Part shown: positions 42,641-52,539 of the stretch, in pieces
Position numbering within the stretch: position 1 is the stretch's first letter
How the letters are laid out: each line of letters starts with the position of its first letter
NCBI RefSeq assembly: GCF_900142965.1
Contig: NZ_FRCQ01000005.1
Coordinates: forward strand, 186,001 to 250,000
Source: Rhizobacter sp. OV335
GTDB taxonomy: Bacteria > Pseudomonadota > Gammaproteobacteria > Burkholderiales > Burkholderiaceae_C
DNA length: 64,000 bases
Direction of reading: 5' to 3'
The notes under the pieces: generated by a model
Databases searched by the model: none
The model's input: the letters and a program-made list of their open reading frames with translations, nothing else
What the model was told of the DNA's origin: nothing
Translations under genes and position numbers: made by a program

Positions 42641-44434
42641 ATGAGCTACATCGCACCGGTGAAGGACATGCTGTTCTGCATGAAGGAACTGGCTGGCCTG
42701 GAGGCCGTCGCGCAGTTGCCCGGCTTCGAGGACGCCGGGCTGGAGACGGCGCAGGCCGTGCTCGAGGAATGCGCGCGCTTCAACCAGGAGGTGCTGGCGC
42801 CGCTGAACTTCGAGGGCGACAAGAACCCGTCGTCGTGGAAGGACGGCCAGGTCACCACCACGCCGGGTTTCAAGCAGGCGTTCCGGCAGTTCGCCGAGGG
42901 CGGCTGGCAGGGCCTGCAGCACCCGTCTGATTTCGGTGGGCAGAACCTGCCGAAGACCATCGGCGCGGCCTGCATCGAGATGCTCAACAGCGCCAACATG
43001 AGCTTCGCGCTGTGCCCGCTGCTGACCGATGGTGCGATCGAGGCACTGCTGACCGCCGGCACGCCGGAGCAGCAGGCGCTGTTCCTGCCGAAGATGATCT
43101 CCGGCGAGTGGACCGGCACGATGAACCTGACCGAGCCGCAGGCCGGCTCCGACCTCGCGCTGGTGCGCACGCGCGCCGAGCCGCAGCCCGACGGCAGCTA
43201 CAAGATCTTCGGCACCAAGATCTTCATCACCTACGGCGAGCACGACATGGCGGGCAACATCGTCCACCTGGTGCTGGCGCGCGTGGTCGGCGCGCCCGAA
43301 GGCGTGAAAGGCATCAGCCTGTTCCTGGTGCCGAAGTTCATCGTGAACGCCGACGGCTCGCTGGGTGCCCGCAATGATGCGCACTGCGTGAGCATCGAGC
43401 ACAAGCTGGGCATCAAGGCCAGCCCGACCGCGGTGCTGCAGTTCGGCGACCACGGCGGCGCCGTGGGGCAGTTGATCGGCCAGGAGAACCGCGGCCTCGA
43501 GACCATGTTCATCATGATGAATGCCGCGCGCTATGCAGTGGGCGTGCAGGGCATCGCGGTGGCCGAGCGGGCCTACCAGAAGGCCGTGGCCTATGCGAAG
43601 GATCGCGTGCAGTCGCGCCCGGTCGATGGCTCGGTGGCCGGCAGCGCCAGCATCATCCACCACCCCGACGTGCGGCGCATGCTGATGACGATGCGCGCAC
43701 TGACCGAGGGCTGCCGCGCGATGGCGCTGACGGCCGCTGCGGCCTACGACGCCGCGCATGCGCACCCCGATGCCGAGGTGCGCAAGCAGAATCAGGCCTT
43801 CTACGAATTCATGGTGCCGCTGGTGAAGGGCTTCAGCACCGAGATGAGCCTGGAGGTGACGAGCCTGGGCGTGCAGGTGCACGGCGGCATGGGCTTCATC
43901 GAGGAGACCGGCGCGGCGCAGTACTACCGCGACGCGAAAATCCTGACCATCTACGAAGGCACGACCGCGATCCAGGCCAACGACCTGGTGGGCCGCAAGA
44001 CGGCGCGCGACGGCGGCCAGACGGCGAAGGCGATCGCCGAGCAGATCCGCAAGACCGAGGCCGAACTCGGCCAGCGCGACAGCCCGGCCGCTCGCGCGGT
44101 GCTGAAGCGCCTGGCCGCGGCGCGCGAGGCCTTCGTGCAGGTGGTCGAGTTCGTGGCCGGCTCGACCAAGGCGCACCCGAACGCGGTGTTCGCCGGCTCG
44201 GTGCCGTACCTGATGCTGGCCGGCAACCTGATGGCCGGCTGGCAGCTCGCGCGTGCGCTGCTGGTGGCCGAGACGCAGCTGGCGGCGGGCGAGGGCGATG
44301 CGGGATTCCTGAACGCCAAGCTGGCCACCGCCCGTTTCTACGCCGAGCACATCCTGAGCCGCGTGCCCGGCCAGCGCGATGCGATCCTCGAAGGCGCCGA
44401 CAGCGTGATGGCGCTGGCGATGGACGCGTTCTGA
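42641..44434 (+). CDS. acyl-CoA dehydrogenase, long (DmdC-like) form
   Basis: AAGGAGACAACG precedes the ATG; the protein has 597 residues, longer than the standard 380-400. The dehydrogenase core includes MNLTEPQAGSDLALVRTRAE, KIFITYGEHDM and the helix pattern GMGFIEETGAAQYYRDAKILTIYEGTTAIQANDLVGRK, with the catalytic-glutamate YEGT region. A further C-terminal domain of about 120 residues is the extra part shared with 3-methylthiopropionyl-CoA dehydrogenase-type enzymes. It hands electrons to the ETF encoded upstream. The natural acyl chain is unknown. Confidence 0.9.
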   Translation: MSYIAPVKDMLFCMKELAGLEAVAQLPGFEDAGLETAQAVLEECARFNQEVLAPLNFEGDKNPSSWKDGQVTTTPGFKQAFRQFAEGGWQGLQHPSDFGGQNLPKTIGAACIEMLNSANMSFALCPLLTDGAIEALLTAGTPEQQALFLPKMISGEWTGTMNLTEPQAGSDLALVRTRAEPQPDGSYKIFGTKIFITYGEHDMAGNIVHLVLARVVGAPEGVKGISLFLVPKFIVNADGSLGARNDAHCVSIEHKLGIKASPTAVLQFGDHGGAVGQLIGQENRGLETMFIMMNAARYAVGVQGIAVAERAYQKAVAYAKDRVQSRPVDGSVAGSASIIHHPDVRRMLMTMRALTEGCRAMALTAAAAYDAAHAHPDAEVRKQNQAFYEFMVPLVKGFSTEMSLEVTSLGVQVHGGMGFIEETGAAQYYRDAKILTIYEGTTAIQANDLVGRKTARDGGQTAKAIAEQIRKTEAELGQRDSPAARAVLKRLAAAREAFVQVVEFVAGSTKAHPNAVFAGSVPYLMLAGNLMAGWQLARALLVAETQLAAGEGDAGFLNAKLATARFYAEHILSRVPGQRDAILEGADSVMALAMDAF

Positions 44435-44454
44435 TCACTCACTGGAGACCCGCC

Positions 44455-45408
44455 TTGTCGCTTCCGCCCGTTCTGCAGAACCTGCCGCTGCCGGTGATCG
44501 GCTCGCCGCTGTTCATCATCAGCAACCCGAAGCTCGTGATCGAGCAGTGCAAGGCCGGCATCGTCGGCGCGATGCCGGCGCTCAATGCGCGCCCGGCCGA
44601 GCTGCTCGACGAATGGCTGGCCGAGATCACCGAGACCCTGGCCGCGCACGACCGCGCGAATCCCGAGCGCCCGGCGGCGCCGTTCGCGATCAACCAGATC
44701 GTGCACAAGAGCAACGACCGGCTCGAGCACGACATGGCGCTGTGCGCGAAGTACAAGGTGCCGATCATCATCACCTCGCTCGGCGCACGCACCGACGTCA
44801 ACGATGCGGTGCATGCCTGGGGCGGCATCGTGCTGCACGACGTCATCAACAACTTCTTCGCGAAGAAGGCGATCGAGAAGGGCGCCGATGGCCTGGTCGC
44901 GGTGGCGGCCGGCGCCGGCGGCCATGCAGGCGTGAAGAGCCCGTTCGCGCTGGTGCAGGAGATCCGCACCTGGTTCGACGGCCCGCTCGCGCTGAGCGGC
45001 TCGATCGCGAGCGGCAACGCGATCCTCGCGGCGCAGGCGATGGGCGCCGACCTGGCCTACATCGGCTCGGCCTTCATCGCGACCGACGAGGCGCGCGCGA
45101 GCGACGACTACAAGCAGATGATCGTCAGCAGCAACAGCGACGACATCGTCTACAGCAACCTCTTCACCGGCGTGCACGGCAACTACCTGAAGGGCTCGAT
45201 CGTCAAGGCCGGGCTCGACCCGGAGAAGCTGCCCGAGAGCGACCCGAGCAAGATGAACTTCGGCGGCGACGCGCGCAAAGCCTGGAAGGACATCTGGGGC
45301 TGCGGGCAGGGGATCGGCGCGATCGACAAGGTGGTGCCGACGCGCGTGCTGGTCGAGCGGCTGCACGGCGAGTACGAGGCGGCGCGGCGGAGGCTGGTGC
45401 CGGCCTGA
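44455..45408 (+). CDS. nitronate monooxygenase-family FMN enzyme
   Basis: The start is TTG, eight bases after GGAG, giving 317 residues. It is a TIM-barrel flavoprotein: SPLFIISNPKLVIEQCKAGIVGAMPALN, VPIIITSLGA, ADGLVAVAAGAGGHAG and DLAYIGSAFIATDEA are FMN- and substrate-site segments of the nitronate monooxygenase / 2-nitropropane dioxygenase group. It oxidises nitroalkanes or related compounds. It follows the acyl-CoA dehydrogenase by 20 bases, so they are likely co-transcribed, though the link is unclear. Confidence 0.88.
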   Translation: MSLPPVLQNLPLPVIGSPLFIISNPKLVIEQCKAGIVGAMPALNARPAELLDEWLAEITETLAAHDRANPERPAAPFAINQIVHKSNDRLEHDMALCAKYKVPIIITSLGARTDVNDAVHAWGGIVLHDVINNFFAKKAIEKGADGLVAVAAGAGGHAGVKSPFALVQEIRTWFDGPLALSGSIASGNAILAAQAMGADLAYIGSAFIATDEARASDDYKQMIVSSNSDDIVYSNLFTGVHGNYLKGSIVKAGLDPEKLPESDPSKMNFGGDARKAWKDIWGCGQGIGAIDKVVPTRVLVERLHGEYEAARRRLVPA

Positions 45409-45427
45409 ACGGATCCCCTCGGGGCCG

Positions 45428-47467
45428 ATGACACACAATGGCCCGATGAGTGCTCTCCCCCTCGGTCAGCCGGCCGTCTCGGAACCGATGCTGCGGCTGC
45501 TGTTCGAGCAGTCGCCCAGCTTCATCGTGGTGCTGGAGGGGCCGACCCACGTGGTGACGCTCGCGAACCCGGCGTACCAGCGGCTGGTGGGCCTCGACCG
45601 CCCACTGACGGGCCGCATGATCGCGCAGGCGCTGCCCGAGGCCGACGAGCAAGGCTTCGTCGGGCTGCTCGATGCGGTGTACGCCAGCGGCGAGCCCTTC
45701 GTCGGTAGGCGCATGGCCTTCGTGCCCGAGCGGGCTGCGCACTTGCAACCCGAGACGCGCTTCGTCGATTTCGTCTACCAGCCGGTGCGCGGCGACGGCG
45801 AGCGCGTCACCGGCATCTTCGTGCAGGGGCACGACGTCACCGAACAGGTGCTGGCCGAGCGCATGCTGGCCCGCGAGGCCGAGCAGCGGGCGGCGCAGGC
45901 GCAGCGCTTCGACGTCACGCTGTCGGGCATCGAGGACTTCGCGTACACCTTCGACCGGCAGCTGCGCTTCACCTATTCGAACCGGCCGCTGCTGCAGCTG
46001 CTCGGCATCACGCTCGACGAGATCGTCGGCAAGACCTTCTGGGACCTGCCGTACCCGAAGGACCTGGCCGACCGGCTGGGTGCCGAGATCGAGCAGGTCT
46101 TCGTCAGTGGCGAGCGCGTCGTCGGCGAGACCTTCTACCAGAGTCCGACCGGGGTGCAGGGTTGGTTCGAGTACATCTTCAACCCGGTGTTCGCGCCCGA
46201 CGGCAGCGTGGCCAGCGTGGCCGGCTCCACGCGCGACGTGACCGCGCGGCTGGCGCAGGAGCGGCGGCTGGCCGAGCTGAACGCCAGCGAGCGTGCCGCG
46301 CGCGCCGAGGCCGAGCGTGCGAGCCGGCTGAAGGACGAATTCCTGGCGACGCTGAGCCACGAGCTGCGCACGCCGCTGAACGCCATCCTCGGCTGGACCG
46401 AGCTGATCCGCAGCGGCCGCCTGGATGCCGACCGGGTCCGCGAGGCCGCCGAGCGCATCCACCGCAACGCCCGCGCGCAGGCGCAACTGATTGCCGACCT
46501 GCTGGACGTCAATCGCATCATGACCGGCAAGATCCGGCTCGCGGTGCGGCGCGAATCGCTGGCCGTGCCGGTGGCCGCCGCGCTGGACGCGACGCGGCTG
46601 GATGCACAGCGCAAGAAGATCGCGCTGGCCGAGCCGGCGCTCGCCGGGCTGCCCGAGATCGACGGCGACGCCACGCGGCTGCAGCAGGTGTTCTGGAACC
46701 TGCTGAGCAACTCGGTGAAGTTCACGCCCGAGGGCGGGACCATCGCTTTGGGCGTGGAGGCCGATGCCGACGAAGTGCGGGTGAAGATCAGCGACAACGG
46801 CATCGGCGTGGCGGCGGATTTTCTGCCGCACCTGTTCGAGCGCTTCTCTCAGGCCGACAGCTCCAGCACGCGCCACCATGCCGGGCTGGGCCTGGGGCTG
46901 TCGATCTGCAAGAGCCTGGTCGAACTGCACGGTGGGCGCATCGTGGCCGAGAGCGCCGGCCCGGGACGGGGCACGAGCTTCACGGTGACGCTGCCGATGC
47001 GCATGCCGTCGGCGCTGAAAGGCGGGTCGGATGGGAGTGTCGACACCACGGCGGACGAGTTGCCGCCCGGCGACGAACTGCTGGTGCTGAAGGGCGCGAG
47101 CGTGCTGGTGGTGGACGACGACATCGACGGCAGCACGATCCTGGTGACGGCCTTCGCGCAGTACGGCGTGGATGCGGTGGCGGCCGACAGCGCCGAGGCC
47201 GCGCTGGCGCTGGTGGGCAGCAGGGTCTTCGCGCTGATGCTGTGCGACATCGGCATGCCGCAGACCGACGGCTACGCGTTGCTGCGGCAGGTGCGCCGCA
47301 CCAGCGGCATGCCCGCGATCGCGCTGACCGCCTTCGCGCGGCCTGAAGACCGGCAACGGGCGTTGGACCAGGGGTTCAGTGCGCACATCGCGAAGCCGTC
47401 GTCGCCGGCGGCGACGCTGGGGGTTTGTGCGCGGGTGTTGAGGGCGGCGAGGGTCGGCGGGCCATAG
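45428..47467 (+). CDS. soluble PAS-PAS hybrid sensor histidine kinase with receiver domain
   Basis: The 679-residue protein has no membrane helix. Domain order: PAS 1 (about 20-140, ends GIFVQGHDVTEQVLAERML), PAS 2 (about 155-280), HisKA with the H-box FLATLSHELRTPLNAILGW (near residue 312), and the ATPase with NLLSNSVKFT, DNGIGV and GLGLGLSICKSL. A C-terminal receiver runs from about residue 558 (VLVVDDDIDGS) with the phospho-acceptor in MLCDIGMPQTDGY and the lysine in IAKPSS. It senses an internal signal; no output domain is attached and a partner regulator is not visible here. Confidence 0.92.
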   Translation: MTHNGPMSALPLGQPAVSEPMLRLLFEQSPSFIVVLEGPTHVVTLANPAYQRLVGLDRPLTGRMIAQALPEADEQGFVGLLDAVYASGEPFVGRRMAFVPERAAHLQPETRFVDFVYQPVRGDGERVTGIFVQGHDVTEQVLAERMLAREAEQRAAQAQRFDVTLSGIEDFAYTFDRQLRFTYSNRPLLQLLGITLDEIVGKTFWDLPYPKDLADRLGAEIEQVFVSGERVVGETFYQSPTGVQGWFEYIFNPVFAPDGSVASVAGSTRDVTARLAQERRLAELNASERAARAEAERASRLKDEFLATLSHELRTPLNAILGWTELIRSGRLDADRVREAAERIHRNARAQAQLIADLLDVNRIMTGKIRLAVRRESLAVPVAAALDATRLDAQRKKIALAEPALAGLPEIDGDATRLQQVFWNLLSNSVKFTPEGGTIALGVEADADEVRVKISDNGIGVAADFLPHLFERFSQADSSSTRHHAGLGLGLSICKSLVELHGGRIVAESAGPGRGTSFTVTLPMRMPSALKGGSDGSVDTTADELPPGDELLVLKGASVLVVDDDIDGSTILVTAFAQYGVDAVAADSAEAALALVGSRVFALMLCDIGMPQTDGYALLRQVRRTSGMPAIALTAFARPEDRQRALDQGFSAHIAKPSSPAATLGVCARVLRAARVGGP

Positions 47468-47539
47468 GGTGGGATCTGGTTGACGCTCCCGGCACCCGCG
47501 CGCACAGTGCCGCGGCGCATGTCGCGCGAGGAGATTGAC

Positions 47540-47953
47540 ATGAAGACTTCCCGGCTGACGCTCACGCTGTCCGGTGCGCTGTTGTTCGCACTCGGCCTCA
47601 CCACCGGCCTCACGGCGCAGACGCTCACCGATTCGCCGCAGCGCGCCGAGCAGAAGCGCGCCGACCTGAGCGGCACGCCCAACATGGAGGTGATCGCCTC
47701 CATCGTCGAACTGAAGCCGGGCCAGAGCAGCAACCTGCATGTGCACCACGGCGTCGAAGCCTTCCATGTGCTGCAGGGCGCGATGGTGCAGGCGCCGGGC
47801 AAGGATGCGTCGATGATGCCCACCGGCCTGACCGGGCTGAACCTGCGCGACGTGCAGCACGGCAGCTTCAAGGTGGTTGGCGAAATGCCCTTGAAGCTGT
47901 TCACCGTGCACATCGTCGACAAGAATGCACCGCTGTACGACTTCGTCAAATGA
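47540..47953 (+). CDS. secreted cupin-domain protein
   Basis: The ATG after GAGGAGATTGAC gives 137 residues, with a signal peptide (MKTSRLTLTLSGALLFALGL and TTGLTAQ). The cupin core is LKPGQSSNLHVHHGVEAFHVLQGAMVQAPG, with the two-histidine-and-glutamate metal pattern (HVHHGVEAFHVL). Small periplasmic cupins bind a metal and act on varied substrates; the function is not clear. It precedes the aldo/keto reductase gene by 13 bases and may be in the same transcript. Confidence 0.82.
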   Translation: MKTSRLTLTLSGALLFALGLTTGLTAQTLTDSPQRAEQKRADLSGTPNMEVIASIVELKPGQSSNLHVHHGVEAFHVLQGAMVQAPGKDASMMPTGLTGLNLRDVQHGSFKVVGEMPLKLFTVHIVDKNAPLYDFVK

Positions 47954-47966
47954 CACCCCGGGAACC

Positions 47967-49010
47967 ATGACCTACACCGCCGCGCCCGACCGCTACGAGA
48001 CCATGACCTACCGCCGCTGCGGGCGCAGCGGCCTGCAGCTGCCGGCGCTGTCGCTCGGCCTGTGGCACAACTTCGGCGATGCCACGCCGCTCGCCGAGCA
48101 GCGCGCGCTGCTGCGCACCGCCTTCGACCTGGGCATCACCCATTTCGACCTCGCCAACAACTATGGGCCGCCCTATGGCAGCGCCGAGAGCAACTTCGGC
48201 CGCCTGCTGCGCGAGGACTTCAAGCCCTACCGCGACGAGCTGGTGATCTCCAGCAAGGCCGGCTACGACATGTGGCCGGGCCCGTACGGGCAGGGCGGCG
48301 GCTCGCGCAAATACGTGCTCGCGAGCCTCGACCAGAGCCTGCGCCGCATGGGGCTCGACTACGTCGACATCTTCTATTCGCACCGCTTCGATGCCGCGAC
48401 GCCGCTCGAGGAAACCGCGTCGGCGCTCGCCACCGCGGTGCAGTCGGGGCGTGCGCTGTACGTCGGCATCTCGTCGTACTCCGCGGGCAAGACCGCCGAG
48501 ATGGCGAAGCTGTTGCGCGAGCGCGGCGTGCCGCTGCTGATCCACCAGCCGTCGTACAGCCTGCTGAACCGCTGGATCGAAGGCGAGCTGCTCGCCACGC
48601 TCGACGCCGAGGGGGCGGGCTGCATCGCCTTCAGCGCACTGGCCCAGGGGCTGCTGACCGACAAGTACCTGAACGGCATCCCGGCCGACGCGCGCATCAA
48701 CAAGCCGGGCGGCGGCTCGATGAAGGCCGAGCACCTGTCGCAGGCCAACCTGGAGCGCGTGCGCGCGTTGCGGGCGATCGCGCAGCGGCGCGGGCAGTCG
48801 CTCGCGCAGATGGCGCTGGCCTGGGTGCTGCGCGACCCGCGCGTGACGACGGCGCTGATCGGCGCCAGCCGGCCCGAGCAGCTGCGCGAGAACGTGGCAG
48901 CACTGGCACGGCTGGATTTCAGCGCGCAGGAGCTGGCCGAGATCGACCGGCATGCGCAAGACGGCGGGCTGGACCTGTGGGCACGCTCCAGCAGCGACCA
49001 GGCGTTCTGA
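47967..49010 (+). CDS. YghZ-type aldo/keto reductase
   Basis: The ATG at 47967 gives 347 residues: MTYRRCGRSGLQLPALSLGLWHNFGD, then FDLANNYGPPYGSAESNFGRLL (Asp and Tyr), LVISSKAGYDMWPGPYGQGGGSRKYVLASLDQSL (Lys) and IFYSHRFD (His), all four catalytic residues. The insertion YDMWPGPYGQGGGSRKY is typical of YghZ/GprA (glyceraldehyde 3-phosphate reductase). It detoxifies aldehydes such as methylglyoxal or L-glyceraldehyde 3-phosphate. Annotation is by motif, not by test. Confidence 0.9.
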   Translation: MTYTAAPDRYETMTYRRCGRSGLQLPALSLGLWHNFGDATPLAEQRALLRTAFDLGITHFDLANNYGPPYGSAESNFGRLLREDFKPYRDELVISSKAGYDMWPGPYGQGGGSRKYVLASLDQSLRRMGLDYVDIFYSHRFDAATPLEETASALATAVQSGRALYVGISSYSAGKTAEMAKLLRERGVPLLIHQPSYSLLNRWIEGELLATLDAEGAGCIAFSALAQGLLTDKYLNGIPADARINKPGGGSMKAEHLSQANLERVRALRAIAQRRGQSLAQMALAWVLRDPRVTTALIGASRPEQLRENVAALARLDFSAQELAEIDRHAQDGGLDLWARSSSDQAF

Positions 49011-49051
49011 GGCCGCAAGCCGCCGGCGCGGCGCGGTCGTCAATGCAGGGG

Positions 49052-49363
49052 TCAGTGGCGCGGTTCGACCTCATAGTCGCAATCGCAGCCCTGGCCCGCG
49101 GCGATCAAGCGGCTCGCCAGCCGCGCGGCCACGCGGCGCAGCCAGGCCGGCCCGCGCAGCCGGCGCGCCCGCACCAGCACGCCGCAGCGGTAACCGCCTT
49201 GTACCTCCCACACCAGCGCCGCGCAGGCCCCGTGCCGGCGCCGGCTGACCAGCACGCCCACGGGGCAGGGCTCGCTCGCGCAGCACACGCCGCAGCCGTT
49301 GCAGGGCTCGCCGAGCGGCGGCTTGGGCGGCGCGGCGGGGTGGATTTCGATGGTGCGGCGCAT
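49052..49363 (-). CDS. small YkgJ-type cysteine-cluster protein
   Basis: I use the ATG MRRTIEIHPAAPP, giving 103 residues; an ATG 22 codons earlier (49429) is possible. The motif CNGCGVCCASEPCPVG is the zinc/iron-binding cysteine cluster of the YkgJ/CxxCxxCC family, followed by CAALVWEVQGGYRCGVLV. Several further cysteines sit at the end (CDCDYEVEP). The role is unknown; such proteins may bind metal or ferredoxin-type clusters. It lies alone between convergent and forward genes. Confidence 0.7.
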   Translation of the reverse strand: MRRTIEIHPAAPPKPPLGEPCNGCGVCCASEPCPVGVLVSRRRHGACAALVWEVQGGYRCGVLVRARRLRGPAWLRRVAARLASRLIAAGQGCDCDYEVEPRH

Positions 49364-49429
49364 GTCGGGCAGATGAATCCGCCAAAGGAGTTCGGCGATT
49401 GTCGTCCGCAGGAAACACGGCGATCCCAC

Positions 49430-49606
49430 GAGGTGGACCGCAGAATTCCAACGGTGTTACAGTCCCTCCCGGTGACTTTCAGGTCCTTCCCGTCCCCTTG
49501 CTGGTAACAGTCAAGGCGGGTCGCAATCCGCCAGCCGGTCTAGCCGTGTCGCGGAAGGTTTATTAACCCACTACAGCACTGGAAACCAGTGCGAAAGGTG
49601 AGCGAA
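49430..49606 (+). promoter_or_regulatory. leader region of the sucA operon
   Basis: This stretch before sucA has no gene. AGGTGAG at 49596-49602 serves as the ribosome binding site, and the sequence upstream is the probable promoter region, but no clear -35/-10 pair or operator could be assigned. Confidence 0.35.
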
Positions 49607-52465
49607 ATGATGCAGGAATACAGGTCGAACTCGTACCTGTTCGGGGGCAATGCGCCCTATGTCGAAGAGATGTACGAGGCTTACCTCGACAACCCGGGCT
49701 CGGTGCCCGACAACTGGCGCGCCTACTTCGACGCCCTCCAGCACGTTCCTGCCGCCGACGGTTCGTCGGCTGCCGACGTCCCGCACGCACCGGTCGTCGA
49801 ATCATTCGCTCAACGCGCCAAGGCCAACGCCTTCGGCAACAAGGCCAGCGGCGCCGACCTGGCGGTCGCCCGCAAGCAGGTCCACGTCCAGTCGCTGATC
49901 GCCGCCTACCGCGTGCTCGGCGCCCGCTGGGCCGACCTCGACCCGCTCAAGCGCGTCGAGCGGCCGAAGATCCCCGAGCTGGAGCCGGCGTTCTACGACC
50001 TGAGCGAGTCCGACATGGACATCTCGTTCAGCGCGACGAACACCTACTTCAGCACCTCCGAGCAGATGACGCTGCGCCAGATCGTGCAGGCGCTGCGCGA
50101 GACCTACTGCGGCTCGATCGGCGCCGAGTACATGCACATCACCGACCAGCCTGAAAAGCGCTGGTGGCAGCAACGCCTCGAAGCCATCCGCTCCAAGCCG
50201 AACTTCACGGCCGAGCAGAAGAAGCAGATCCTGAACCGCCTGACGGCCTCCGAAGGCCTGGAGCGCTACCTGCACACGAAGTACGTCGGCCAGAAGCGCT
50301 TCTCGCTCGAAGGCGGTGAAAGCTTCATCGCGTCGATGGACGAGCTGGTGCAGCGCGCCGGCGAGAAAGGCGTGCAGGAGATCGTGATCGGCATGGCCCA
50401 CCGCGGCCGCCTGAACGTGCTGGTCAACACGCTGGGCAAGATGCCCAAGGACCTGTTCGCCGAGTTCGACCACACCGCCCCCGAGAACCTGCCTTCGGGC
50501 GACGTGAAGTACCACCAGGGCTTCTCGAGCGACGTCACCACCGACGGCGGCCCGGTCCACCTGAGCCTGTCGTTCAACCCGTCCCACCTCGAGATCGTCA
50601 ACCCGGTCGTCGAAGGCTCGGTCAAGGCCCGCCTCGACCGCCGCGGCGACAAGGAAGGCGACACCGTGCTGCCGGTGCTGGTGCACGGCGACGCGGCCTT
50701 CGCCGGCCAGGGCGTCGTGATGGAAACGCTGGCGCTCGCGCAGACGCGCGGCTACTACACCGGCGGCACCGTCCACATCGTCATCAACAACCAGATCGGC
50801 TTCACGACCAGCGACCCGCGCGACACCCGCTCGACGCTGTACTGCACCGACGTGGTCAAGATGATCGAGGCCCCGGTGCTGCACGTGAACGGCGACGACC
50901 CCGAAGCGGTCGTGCTGTGCACGCAGCTCGCGCTCGACTACCGCCAGGAGTTCAACAAGGACGTGGTCGTCGACATCGTCTGCTTCCGCAAATTGGGCCA
51001 CAACGAGCAGGACACGCCGGCGCTCACGCAGCCGCTGATGTACAAGAAGATCGCACAGCACCCCGGCACCCGCCGCCTGTACGGCGACAAGCTGGTGGCG
51101 CAGGGCGTGCTGCCGGCCGACGGCCCGGACGCGATGGTCAAGGAGTTCCGCGCCGCGATGGACGCGGGCAAGCACACCATCGACCCGGTGCTGACCAACT
51201 ACAAGAGCAAGTACGCGGTCGACTGGTCGCCGTACCTCAACAAGAAGTGGACCGATTCGGCCGACACCGCGCTGCCGCTGGCCGAGGTCAAGCGCCTGGC
51301 CGAGCGCATCACCACGCTGCCGGCCAACTTCAAGGCCCACCCGCTGGTCGAGAAGGTGCTGGCTGATCGCGCCGCGATGGGCCGCGGCGACATCAACATG
51401 GACTGGGGCATGGGCGAGCACCTCGCCTTCGCGTCGCTGGTCGCGAGCGGCTACCCGATCCGCCTGTCCGGCGAGGACAGCGGCCGCGGCACCTTCACGC
51501 ACCGTCACTCGGTGCTGCACGACCAGAACCGCGAGAAGTGGGACGAAGGCACCTGGACGCCGCTGCAGCACGTGGCCGACAACCAGGCCCCGTTCGTCGT
51601 GATCGACTCGCTGCTGTCCGAAGAAGCGGTGCTCGGCTTCGAGTACGGTTATGCGAGCGCCGACCCGAACACGCTGACCATCTGGGAAGCGCAGTTCGGC
51701 GACTTCGTGAACGGCGCGCAGGTGGTGATCGACCAGTTCATCGCCTCGGGCGAGGTCAAGTGGGGCCGTGCCAACGGCCTGACGCTGATGCTGCCGCACG
51801 GCTACGAGGGCCAGGGCCCGGAGCACTCGTCGGCACGCCTGGAGCGCTTCATGCAGCTGGCTGCCGACAACAACATGCAGATCGTGCAGCCGACCTCGGC
51901 CAGCCAGATCTTCCATGTGCTGCGCCGCCAGATGGTGCGCATGTTCCGCAAGCCGCTGGTGATCATGACGCCGAAGTCGCTGCTGCGGAACAAGGATGCC
52001 ACGTCGCCGCTCGCCGAGTTCACGAAGGGCGAGTTCAAGACGGTGATCCCCGAGGCGAGCGACGAGATCGTGGCGGACAAGGTCAAGCGCATCGTCGCCT
52101 GCTCCGGCAAGGTCTACTACGACCTGGTGAAGGCGCGTGCCGAGAAGAAGAGCGCCGACGTGGCGATCATCCGCGTCGAGCAGCTCTATCCGTTCCCGCA
52201 CAAGGCCTTCGCGGCCGAGGTGAAGAAGTACCCGAACGCGACCGAGATCGTCTGGTGCCAGGATGAGCCGCAGAACCAGGGTGCCTGGTTCTTCGTGCAG
52301 CACTACATCCACGAGAACATGGTCGACGGCCAGCGGCTGGGCTATGCGGGTCGCCCCGCGTCGGCTTCGCCGGCAGTGGGCTACGCGCACCTGCACCAGG
52401 AGCAACAGAAGGCGCTGCTCGACCAGGCCTTCGCCAAGCTCAAGGGCTTCATCCTCACCAAATAA
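49607..52465 (+). CDS. sucA: 2-oxoglutarate dehydrogenase E1
   Basis: The 952-residue protein decarboxylates 2-oxoglutarate with thiamine diphosphate and transfers the succinyl group to the E2 lipoyl group. The N-terminus (SYLFGGNAPYVEEMYEAYLDNPGSVPDNWRAYF) is the E2-binding part. GMAHRGRLNVLVNTLGK and HGDAAFAGQGVVMETLAL with HIVINNQIGFTTS form the ThDP site, and LSGEDSGRGTFTHRHSVLHDQ and LPHGYEGQGPEHSSARLERF are in the C-terminal domains. ATG at 49610 is an alternative start. It begins the operon sucA-sucB-lpd-zapE. Confidence 0.96.
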   Translation: MMQEYRSNSYLFGGNAPYVEEMYEAYLDNPGSVPDNWRAYFDALQHVPAADGSSAADVPHAPVVESFAQRAKANAFGNKASGADLAVARKQVHVQSLIAAYRVLGARWADLDPLKRVERPKIPELEPAFYDLSESDMDISFSATNTYFSTSEQMTLRQIVQALRETYCGSIGAEYMHITDQPEKRWWQQRLEAIRSKPNFTAEQKKQILNRLTASEGLERYLHTKYVGQKRFSLEGGESFIASMDELVQRAGEKGVQEIVIGMAHRGRLNVLVNTLGKMPKDLFAEFDHTAPENLPSGDVKYHQGFSSDVTTDGGPVHLSLSFNPSHLEIVNPVVEGSVKARLDRRGDKEGDTVLPVLVHGDAAFAGQGVVMETLALAQTRGYYTGGTVHIVINNQIGFTTSDPRDTRSTLYCTDVVKMIEAPVLHVNGDDPEAVVLCTQLALDYRQEFNKDVVVDIVCFRKLGHNEQDTPALTQPLMYKKIAQHPGTRRLYGDKLVAQGVLPADGPDAMVKEFRAAMDAGKHTIDPVLTNYKSKYAVDWSPYLNKKWTDSADTALPLAEVKRLAERITTLPANFKAHPLVEKVLADRAAMGRGDINMDWGMGEHLAFASLVASGYPIRLSGEDSGRGTFTHRHSVLHDQNREKWDEGTWTPLQHVADNQAPFVVIDSLLSEEAVLGFEYGYASADPNTLTIWEAQFGDFVNGAQVVIDQFIASGEVKWGRANGLTLMLPHGYEGQGPEHSSARLERFMQLAADNNMQIVQPTSASQIFHVLRRQMVRMFRKPLVIMTPKSLLRNKDATSPLAEFTKGEFKTVIPEASDEIVADKVKRIVACSGKVYYDLVKARAEKKSADVAIIRVEQLYPFPHKAFAAEVKKYPNATEIVWCQDEPQNQGAWFFVQHYIHENMVDGQRLGYAGRPASASPAVGYAHLHQEQQKALLDQAFAKLKGFILTK

Positions 52466-52539
52466 GCAAGTCGTGGCGCAGCCTGCCGGCCCGGTGGCCG
52501 GTTCGGCTGCGACCGTGCTGAACACCAAGAAAGAACCTC

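Noticed and set aside
47925-47966. Upstream start for the YghZ-type reductase
   Set aside because: It would overlap the cupin gene and add a segment unlike the family; the ATG at 47967 fits.
49430-49606. Riboswitch before sucA
   Set aside because: No conserved riboswitch core or stem set could be recognised.
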